From Chloroflexota bacterium (lineage in GTDB: Bacteria > Chloroflexota > Dehalococcoidia > DSTF01 > JACRBR01): DNA of 13,856 nt. The stretch is taken from NCBI GenBank assembly GCA_016213125.1, contig JACRBR010000132.1, positions 1 through 13,856 of the forward strand, given 5' to 3'. Below, in pieces: positions 6,204 to 11,644 of this stretch (the first letter of the stretch is position 1; every line of letters starts with the position of its first letter). The translations under genes were made by a program, and so were the position numbers. The notes below the pieces were generated by a model that saw only the letters and a list, made by a program, of their open reading frames with translations, did not search any database and was not told the DNA's origin.

Positions 6204-7254
6204 ACGCCTCGACGGCGGCGTCGCGGCCTTCAGCGGCGCTGCGGTAGGCAGCGTCGATGATGCGCTGGACGTTCAGGGTCTCCTCGGCCTTCACCATCGG
6301 CTGCTCCTCCCCGCGCACGACGCGCAGCCAGTGGGCGATCTCGCGCGTGTAGGAGGCAGTCCAGTCGGCTGGCGGCACGCGGAGCTTCTCGTCGACGGGG
6401 ATGCCGGCGTGGTTGCGGTAGACGACGGGCGGGATGGTGGTGGCGCCGGCCTCAGTGCCGCAGAGGCGGACGGAGAACTGCTCGGCTTCGATGTGCGTGG
6501 CCCACGACGTACGGAGGAGGAGCGAGGCGCCGTTCTCGAAGTGGACGAGGGCGACGGCGAAGTCTTCCACGTCGAACTTCGTGGGGTCCCACGCGTTGCG
6601 GAGCTGCTTCGCGATCTCGGGGCGCTGGCCGAACTTCGTCGCCATCTGTGCGGAGACCCGGACGGGCCTCGGGTTGTCCATGAGGTAGATGGCGAGGTCG
6701 AGCATGTGGACACCGACGTCGAGCATCGCCCCGCCGTGGGAGTGCTGCTTGTAGTGGAAGAGGCCCCACGTGGGGATGCCGAGACGGCGGAGGGCGGTCG
6801 CCTCACCGTAGTAAACGTCGCCCATGTCGCCGCTGTCCACGATGCGGCGGATGGCGCGCGAGTTCTCGTTCCAGCGCCAGTTCTGGGCGGCCATGAGGTG
6901 CTTGCCCGCGGCGTTGGCGGCGGCGAACATCTCCTTCGCCTCGGCGATGCTGGTGGCGATGGGTTTCTCGCACAGCACGTGGGCGCCGGCCGCGAGCGCG
7001 CCGAGGACGAGTTCGCGGTGGTAGACGTTGGGGACGCAGACGCTGACGGCGTCGGGCTTCTCCTTCGCGATCATCTCGCGCCAATCGGCGTAGACCGCGG
7101 GGATGTGGTGCTTCTTCGCCTCGACGTCGGCGACGGCGGTGTTGAGGTCGGCGATGGCGACGGGCGTGACGCTGTTGGCGGTATAGGCGGGGAGGTGGGC
7201 GATGCGGGCGGCCCATCCGGCGCCGATGACGGCGATGCGGGGTGCGTCGGGCAT
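6202..7254 (-). CDS. Gfo/Idh/MocA family dehydrogenase
   Basis: NAD(P)-dependent dehydrogenase of the Gfo/Idh/MocA family, 350 aa, a typical length; probable substrate a sugar or polyol. The N-terminal Rossmann motif is IGAGWAA (GAG at 11-13). The signature CEKPIA gives E96-K97-P98 with K97 the likely catalytic lysine. AQNWRWNE (123-130) and GGAMLDVGVH with D179 and H183 complete the expected active-site set. The ATG at 7254 is preceded by a strong GAGGAGGAG ribosome site. The upstream - strand neighbour is a sugar-phosphate isomerase-like gene 109 bases away, a pairing seen repeatedly in sugar and inositol catabolism. The spacer between them holds two hairpins. The stop codon falls inside a REP-like palindrome. 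Confidence 0.92.
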   Translation of the reverse strand: MPDAPRIAVIGAGWAARIAHLPAYTANSVTPVAIADLNTAVADVEAKKHHIPAVYADWREMIAKEKPDAVSVCVPNVYHRELVLGALAAGAHVLCEKPIATSIAEAKEMFAAANAAGKHLMAAQNWRWNENSRAIRRIVDSGDMGDVYYGEATALRRLGIPTWGLFHYKQHSHGGAMLDVGVHMLDLAIYLMDNPRPVRVSAQMATKFGQRPEIAKQLRNAWDPTKFDVEDFAVALVHFENGASLLLRTSWATHIEAEQFSVRLCGTEAGATTIPPVVYRNHAGIPVDEKLRVPPADWTASYTREIAHWLRVVRGEEQPMVKAEETLNVQRIIDAAYRSAAEGRDAAVEA

Positions 7255-7279
7255 GAACTGCTCCTCCTCGGACTGACGA

Positions 7280-7301
7280 GGACAGGCCTGAAGACCTGTC
7301 C
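7280..7301. repeat. Imperfect hairpin GGACAGG/CCTGTCC
   Basis: GGACAGG (7280-7286) and CCTGTCC (7295-7301) form a 7-bp stem with an 8-base loop that itself contains part of a CAGGCCTG palindrome. It lies 25 bases upstream of the second Gfo/Idh start. There is no T-run, so it is not a clear terminator; a dispersed palindromic repeat or a leader structure is more likely. Confidence 0.45.
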
Positions 7302-7343
7302 GTACGATTTGTGGGACTCGCTCCTCGCGAATACAGGCACTGG

Positions 7344-7361
7344 GCGGAGCTAAAGCTCCGC
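7344..7361. repeat. Hairpin GCGGAGC-TAAA-GCTCCGC after the isomerase gene
   Basis: A perfect 7-bp stem with a 4-base loop begins 2 bases past the stop codon (7364-7366) of the isomerase-like gene on the - strand. No T-run follows. It could protect or end the upstream message, or be a dispersed palindrome like others in this window. Confidence 0.5.
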
Positions 7362-7363
7362 GG

Positions 7364-8149
7364 CTACTGATACTTTTCCAGCAGCTTCTTGCAGGCGAGG
7401 ATGCCGTCGCGCTCGGAGAGGCGCTCGCCTTCGTATTCGATGCCGACGTAGCCCGAGTAGCCAGCGTCGCGGACGATGCTCATCATCTTCGCGAAGTCGA
7501 TCTTCGTCTCGTCGCCGGTGGCGTCGTCGAAGTCGTAGCACTTGGCGCTGACGGCCTTGGCGAGCGGCATCATCTGTTTTACGGCGTCGTAGCGGTCGAC
7601 GGTGTCGGGGAAGTTGCCAAAGTCGGGCAGGGTGCCGAAGCGGGGGTGGCCGACCTTGCGCATGAGCCCCATGAGCCACTCTGGTTCGGACGACAGGCCC
7701 CAGTGGTTCTCGATGAGAACGTTGATGCCGGCGGCGTCCGCGTAGCCCACGAGTGCGGCGAAGGACTCGGCGCAGCGATCCTGGGCGTCGGCATCGCCCT
7801 CGCGGGCGCCGGTATTGCAGCGGATGGCGTGGCAGCCGAGGACGGCGGCGATGTCGACCCATTTGTGGTGGTTCTTCACGGCCTGCATGCGGCCGTCCTT
7901 CTCCGGCTGGGACATGCTGCCTTCGCCGTCGCACATGATGAGCAGCAGCTTCACGGCCTGGTCGTCGGCGCGCTGCTTCAGCTGCTTAAGATAGGCATAC
8001 TGAGGCGACGGGAAGAACGTGTTCACCATCTCAAAGCCGGTGATCTTGTGCTTGGCCGTGAAGTCGACCATGCCCATCTGGTCGATCTCCTTCGCGAAGA
8101 ACATCTTATGCAGCGACCACGCGGCGAGCGAGATCTCGAACCTGGGCAT
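7364..8149 (-). CDS. Sugar phosphate isomerase/epimerase-like TIM-barrel protein
   Basis: Xylose-isomerase-like TIM barrel (AP endonuclease 2 fold), 261 aa, probably a cytoplasmic isomerase, epimerase or dehydratase of a sugar or inositol derivative. Expected metal-site positions: E147 in LIENHWG (145-151), D176 in PDFGN (175-179) and a terminal Glu in IEYEGE (E238 or E240). The strand that often supplies a His reads VSAKCYDFD (200-208), with Ser/Lys instead; this may be a subfamily trait. The ATG at 8149 is used because GGAGG lies 4 bases upstream and the barrel begins with FEISLAAWS; a TTG at 8185 would add an unlikely extension. The downstream neighbour on the same strand is a Gfo/Idh dehydrogenase, suggesting a shared pathway. 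Confidence 0.85.
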   Translation of the reverse strand: MPRFEISLAAWSLHKMFFAKEIDQMGMVDFTAKHKITGFEMVNTFFPSPQYAYLKQLKQRADDQAVKLLLIMCDGEGSMSQPEKDGRMQAVKNHHKWVDIAAVLGCHAIRCNTGAREGDADAQDRCAESFAALVGYADAAGINVLIENHWGLSSEPEWLMGLMRKVGHPRFGTLPDFGNFPDTVDRYDAVKQMMPLAKAVSAKCYDFDDATGDETKIDFAKMMSIVRDAGYSGYVGIEYEGERLSERDGILACKKLLEKYQ

Positions 8150-8170
8150 GGGGCCTCCGTGGGCCGTAGA

Positions 8171-8183
8171 GGGGCTTCGCCCC
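8171..8183. repeat. Short hairpin GGGGC-TTC-GCCCC
   Basis: A perfect 5-bp stem with a TTC loop, preceded by GTAG (8166-8169), lies 22 bases upstream of the isomerase start, inside its presumed leader. A GTAG-like tetranucleotide before a hairpin is the layout of classical enterobacterial REPs. The stem is short, so chance is possible. Confidence 0.35.
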
Positions 8184-8264
8184 AAGGCGACGTTGCGAAA
8201 TGTATACGGCGCCGAAGCTAGATGCTAGAGGCTGGAACAGCCACCAGCCCCGTGGCGTGTCCGC

Positions 8265-8993
8265 TCATTTCGCGGAGTGTCGAGAGCGCGCCTTTCCGCC
8301 GGCGCTCGCGCTGGCAGCGGCTTCGAGCCTCGCCTGCACCGCCTCCGATCGCAGTTCCCGCAGTGCGTCCGCAGCGATCCAGCGGCCGGACTTCGTACCG
8401 TCGGCGCGGATCTGCTCGGCGGTGGCGATGGCGGCCTTGTTGCAGGCGAGGTTGCGCTTACCGATCTGGCGGAGGGCCCAGTTGGCCGCCTTGCGGACGA
8501 AGTTGCGGTCGTCTCCAGCCTCGCAGCGGATGACGGGGAGGAACTGGAGGAGCTGCTCGTCGGGCGCCTTCTTATCGTGGACGGCCAGGCCGGCCATCGT
8601 GGCGAAGGCGGCGCGCTTCACGAACTCGCGCTTGCTGCGGCTCCATTTCATCGCGAGATCGTAGCCGTGCGGCGTCCGGTCGACGAAGCCCCATGAGAAG
8701 CCATCGCAGACGTCCCACGAGTCGAGATCGCGCACCCAGGATTCGAGCTGCTTCTTCGTCACGGTCTTCGGGTCCTCGACCATGACGGCGACGTGCTTCG
8801 CCTCGTGGATGCCGCTGTCCCAGAGCGCGAGGGCGAGCGCGTGGTCGCGAGCACAGCGTTTGGCGATGGCGCGGAGGGTGGGGAGGGAGATGCCGAGCGT
8901 GCCGTCGGAGGAGATGCCGAAGCGGGCCATGCCCTCGACGTTCTTCGGGTTGGCGTGGCGGCGGAGCTCAGCGAGGACGTCCTCTGCGGTCAT
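8265..8993 (-). CDS. DNA alkylation repair protein, AlkD-type HEAT-repeat glycosylase
   Basis: AlkD/AlkC family protein, 242 aa, expected to excise positively charged alkylated bases (3-methyladenine, 7-methylguanine) by capturing the backbone with HEAT-like helical repeats. Recognisable blocks are GISLPTLRAIAK (34-45), LWDSGIHEAKHVAV (57-70), SWDVCDGF (92-99) and VRKAANWALRQIGKRN (166-181). W93 and D97 have the same spacing as the catalytic W109 and D113 of Bacillus cereus AlkD, and W172 fits its W187. The C-terminus (about 222-242) is Ala/Ser/Lys-rich and probably disordered. The ATG at 8993 lacks a good ribosome site. Only 12 bases separate it from the REP palindrome of the transposase relic. 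Confidence 0.9.
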   Translation of the reverse strand: MTAEDVLAELRRHANPKNVEGMARFGISSDGTLGISLPTLRAIAKRCARDHALALALWDSGIHEAKHVAVMVEDPKTVTKKQLESWVRDLDSWDVCDGFSWGFVDRTPHGYDLAMKWSRSKREFVKRAAFATMAGLAVHDKKAPDEQLLQFLPVIRCEAGDDRNFVRKAANWALRQIGKRNLACNKAAIATAEQIRADGTKSGRWIAADALRELRSEAVQARLEAAASASAGGKARSRHSAK

Positions 8994-9005
8994 GATGACT
9001 GCAGT

Positions 9006-9044
9006 GTACGGGCGCGTCGCTGACGCGCCCTATTGCATCCATGG
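9006..9044. repeat. REP-like palindrome, left flank of the transposase relic
   Basis: GGGCGCGTC (9010-9018), loop GCT and GACGCGCCC (9022-9030) form a perfect 9-bp stem. GTAC lies just outside (9006-9009) and TATTGCATCCA just inside. Its reverse complement matches 9568-9606 at 36 of 39 positions. The stop codon of the transposase relic (9030-9032) lies within it. Confidence 0.85.
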
Positions 9045-9552
9045 TTCGTCGTCAGTGTCATGCTCCGTGCGCTCAGGATTCAACCGGTCGATCGCCCAAG
9101 CAGCTGGATTGTCGATGATGTACCTGCGAGTGGCGAGCAACTCGCGGTCATTGCGAACGACTCGCTCGAAATAGTTCCGGTGCCATACCTCATCGATGTA
9201 CAGTTCCCGCTTGGCGCGCCTTGCGACCGCCGACTTGAACCCAGCGACGACACGGCCGAGCGGCGGAGCCGGGCCCGCCTGATCATCCGAGCCAGAGGAT
9301 GGCATGGAAGTGGTTCGGCATGACGACGAACTCATCCAGCTCGACTAGTGTCCGGAGCTTAGCCGTTAACAGCCATTCATCGCGAACCAGCTCTCCTGGA
9401 CGGCTGGGTTCCACCCGCAGTCCGCTCATTCGGCCGAAAATTGCCCGTTGCTCGGGAGCGGAAATCGTCAGGAAGTACGCGCCGCTGGTGGAGCAGTCGT
9501 ACGCCGGGAGGCGGATTGAGCGACGGTGACCGTGAGGTGCCGGACCTGTCAT
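9030..9552 (-). pseudogene. REP-associated tyrosine transposase (Y1_Tnp, HUH), frameshifted
   Basis: Single-strand transposase of the IS200-like HUH superfamily. The first frame (ATG at 9552 to TGA at 9285-9283) contains RRSIRLPAYD, GAYFLTI, VELDEFVVMPNHFHAILW and ends in WLG. The HFH is the HUH metal motif. The second frame, shifted by one base, picks up at about 9285 with DDQAGPAPPLGRVVAGFKSA, then VWHRNYFERVVRND and RYIIDNPAAW, where the Tyr of YIIDNP is the expected nucleophile. It ends at 9030 with EPWMQ inside the REP repeat. Both halves are well conserved, so the break is recent, a sequencing error, or a recoding site. Removing one base near 9286-9291 would restore the reading frame. 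A TTG at 9579 inside the right REP is a less likely start. Confidence 0.85.
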
Positions 9553-9567
9553 CGCCGCAGGATACGA

Positions 9568-9606
9568 CCGTGGATGCAATAGGGCGCGTCGCCGACGCGC
9601 CCGTAC
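9568..9606. repeat. REP-like palindrome, right flank of the transposase relic
   Basis: GGGCGCGTC (9582-9590), loop GCC and GACGCGCCC (9594-9602) form a perfect 9-bp stem, with GTAC outside (9603-9606). It is the inverted partner of 9006-9044; the three differences are one inner base and two loop bases, so the stem is fully kept. It starts 21 bases past the typA stop and could also act as a 3' hairpin for typA. Confidence 0.85.
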
Positions 9607-9627
9607 CGGACGGGCTGCGCTGGCGGC

Positions 9628-11481
9628 CTAACCCTTGCGGGCGTCGCGGGCGCGGTCTGTTTGGCCGAGGAGGCGCTTGCGGATGCGGAGGGACTTGGGG
9701 GTGACCTCCAGCATCTCGTCGTCGCCGATCCATTCGAGGGCCTGCTCGAGCGAGAGCTTGCGCGGGGGGATGAGCTGGATGGCGATGTCCGAGGTCGACG
9801 AGCGGATGTTGGTCTGCTTCTTCTCTTTCGTGATGTTGACGTCGATATCCTGCTCTCGGGCGTTCTCGCCGACGACCATGCCCTCGTACACCGTCTCGCC
9901 CGGCTCGACGAACATCTCGCCTCGGTCCTGGAGGCCGGCGATGGCATACGACGTCACGGCGCCGGTGCGATCGGCGACGAGCGCACCGTTCGTGCGGTGG
10001 GGGATATCGCCCTGCCAGGGCTCGTAGCCCTCGAAGATGTGGTTCAGCAGGCCGGTGCCCCGCGTCTCGGTGAGGAACTGGCTACGGAAGCCGATGAGCC
10101 CGCGCGAGGGGATGTTGAACTCCAGCCGTACGCGGCCGGTGCCGTGGTTGGTCATGTTCGACATCCTGCCCTTGCGCATGGCGATCGCCTGCGTGACCAC
10201 GCCGACGTAATCCTCCGGGCAGTCGATGACGAGCGACTCCATCGGCTCGTGGCGCTGCCCGTTGATGTCGCGCGTGATGACCTCCGGCTTGCTGACCGAA
10301 AGCTCGAAGCCTTCCCTGCGCATGGTTTCCACCAGAACGGCCATCTGCAGCTCGCCGCGGCCCGCCACCTTGAAGGCGTCCGCGGACTCCGCGGCCTCGA
10401 CCTGCAGGGCGACGTTCGTGAGGATCTCCCGTTCAAGGCGGTCCTTGAGGTTCCGCGACGTCACAAACTGGCCGTCCTTGCCGGCGAACGGCGAGGTGTT
10501 GATCGAGAAGTACATGCTGACCGTCGGCTCGTCCACGTGCACGCGTTCGAGCGGAAGCGGCCGTTCCGGGTCGGTGATCGTGTCGCCGATGTGCGCTTCG
10601 GAGAAGCCGGCGAGGGCGACGATGTCTCCGGGGCCGGCGCCGGGCACCTCGGTGCGCTCCAGGCCCTCGAATGCGTACAGGTAGGTGACGCGCGCCCGGT
10701 CGACGGCGCCGTCAGCGCGCAGGAGCGCGATCTCCTGCTTCGGGGCGAGGTTGCCGTTCACGATGCGGCCGATGGCAAGGCGCCCGACGAATTCGGAGTA
10801 GTCCAGGTTCAAGACGAGCATCTGGAGCGGCGCCGACGGGTCATATTGCGGCGCAGGGATGCTGCGAAGGATCTCGTCGAAGAGCAGCTTGAGCTGGTGG
10901 TCCTCGCCATCTGGCGATGTGCGGCAGATGCCGTCGCGGGCGATGGCGTAAAGCACGGGGAACTCGAGTTGCTCTTCGGTCGCGTCGAGGTCGATGAAGA
11001 GGTCGTAGATCTCGTTCAGGACCTCTTGCGGCCGTGCGTCCTTGCGGTCAATCTTCTCGCTCACGACGATCGGCGGCACACCGCGCTCGAGCGCCTTCTT
11101 GAGGACGAAGCGCGTCTGCGGCAGCGGCCCTTCGCTGGCATCGACCAGCAGCAGGACGCCGTCGACCATCTTCAGCGTGCGCTCCACCTCGCCCCCGAAG
11201 TCGGCGTGGCCGGGGGTGTCGACAATGTTGATCTTCACGCCCCCGAAGCGGACGGCGGTGTTCTTGGCGAGGATGGTGATGCCCTTCTCGCGCTCCAGGT
11301 CGTTCGAGTCCATGACCCGATCGATAATCTCCTGGTTTTCGCGGAAGATGCCCGACTGCCAAAGCATCGCGTCGACGAGGGTAGTCTTGCCGTGGTCCAC
11401 GTGTGCGATGATGGCGATATTGCGGATATCCTCGCGGACGGCCGTCTTGGGGTTCGGTGCGATGGTTGTCTCAGTCGTCAT
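9628..11481 (-). CDS. typA: Ribosome-associated translational GTPase TypA/BipA
   Basis: EF-G-like GTPase that binds the 70S ribosome and helps growth and large-subunit assembly under cold or other stress. At 617 aa it is full length. The G domain shows G1 AHVDHGKT (26-33), switch I EREKGITI (63-70) and G3 DTPGH (88-92) followed by ADFGGEVER. The beta-barrel and EF-G domain III/V regions follow, with GRGELQM and GRMSNMTNHGTGRVRLEF, then the TypA-specific C-terminal domain (SRGLIGFRSQFLTETRGTG onward). Oddly, the G4 motif reads SEKID (E142 for the usual Asn of NKxD) and G5 reads YAIA (I180 for the usual Ser of SA). The ATG at 11481 has GGAAG close upstream, and the leader begins with a strong hairpin. 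It diverges from the metallopeptidase gene. Confidence 0.97.
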   Translation of the reverse strand: MTTETTIAPNPKTAVREDIRNIAIIAHVDHGKTTLVDAMLWQSGIFRENQEIIDRVMDSNDLEREKGITILAKNTAVRFGGVKINIVDTPGHADFGGEVERTLKMVDGVLLLVDASEGPLPQTRFVLKKALERGVPPIVVSEKIDRKDARPQEVLNEIYDLFIDLDATEEQLEFPVLYAIARDGICRTSPDGEDHQLKLLFDEILRSIPAPQYDPSAPLQMLVLNLDYSEFVGRLAIGRIVNGNLAPKQEIALLRADGAVDRARVTYLYAFEGLERTEVPGAGPGDIVALAGFSEAHIGDTITDPERPLPLERVHVDEPTVSMYFSINTSPFAGKDGQFVTSRNLKDRLEREILTNVALQVEAAESADAFKVAGRGELQMAVLVETMRREGFELSVSKPEVITRDINGQRHEPMESLVIDCPEDYVGVVTQAIAMRKGRMSNMTNHGTGRVRLEFNIPSRGLIGFRSQFLTETRGTGLLNHIFEGYEPWQGDIPHRTNGALVADRTGAVTSYAIAGLQDRGEMFVEPGETVYEGMVVGENAREQDIDVNITKEKKQTNIRSSTSDIAIQLIPPRKLSLEQALEWIGDDEMLEVTPKSLRIRKRLLGQTDRARDARKG

Positions 11482-11509
11482 TCAGCTTCCAGTTCCGGAC
11501 ACAACAGAA

Positions 11510-11531
11510 GACGCCGCGAACGGGCGGCGTC
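11510..11531 (-). promoter_or_regulatory. Hairpin in the typA leader
   Basis: GACGCCGC and GCGGCGTC form a perfect 8-bp GC-rich stem with a 6-base loop, 28 bases before the typA start. On the - strand it is followed by TTCTGTTGT, a poor T-run. Given the predicted promoter, the hairpin would sit almost at the 5' end of the message, a position known to stabilise mRNA in other systems. It could also be an attenuator; this is inference. Confidence 0.5.
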
Positions 11532-11541
11532 CTGCCTACCC

Positions 11542-11552
11542 ACTGTAGCACA
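11542..11552 (-). promoter_or_regulatory. Extended -10 promoter candidate for typA
   Basis: On the - strand the site reads TGTGCTACAGT: an extended -10 (TG, one base, TACAGT) without a clear -35. It mirrors TGTGCTAGCAT on the + strand at 11577-11587, and each faces one of the two divergent genes. The predicted transcript start is about 11535. Confidence 0.45.
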
Positions 11553-11576
11553 CACTGATTCTCGGCCCTGCGCGGC

Positions 11577-11587
11577 TGTGCTAGCAT
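11577..11587 (+). promoter_or_regulatory. Extended -10 promoter candidate for the metallopeptidase gene
   Basis: TGTGCTAGCAT contains TG, one base and TAGCAT, an extended -10 box; the -35 (TTCTCG at 11559-11564, 17-base spacing) is poor. It shares TGTGCTA in mirror image with the typA site. The predicted start near 11594 gives a leader of about 50 bases ending in a strong AAGGAGG. Confidence 0.45.
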
Positions 11588-11644
11588 CGGGCATCCGCGC
11601 GATTTGAGCGCCGAGACCCTCCGAATGTTGAAGGAGGCCCTGCC

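Larger units (their letters stand above)
9006..9606. mobile_element. RAYT-REP unit: tyrosine transposase relic between inverted palindromes
   Basis: A broken REP-associated tyrosine transposase gene is framed by two near-identical 39-base palindromic repeats in opposite orientation, each with GTAC on the outside and GATGCAATA (or its complement) inside. No terminal direct repeat or target duplication was seen. Such elements (REPtrons/TnpA-REP) are known mainly from proteobacteria. They are thought to spread the small REP palindromes rather than jump as classical insertion sequences. Confidence 0.75.

Noticed and set aside
9568..9606. REP hairpin as the dedicated terminator of typA
   Set aside because: The stem is strong but no T-run follows, and the same sequence is explained as a repeat flanking the transposase; a secondary role in ending transcription remains possible.
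9661..11607. Long open frame (648 codons) on the + strand opposite typA
   Set aside because: It is the antisense of a certain typA gene; the protein is Arg/Val/Asp-rich without any domain, a usual shadow in GC-rich DNA.
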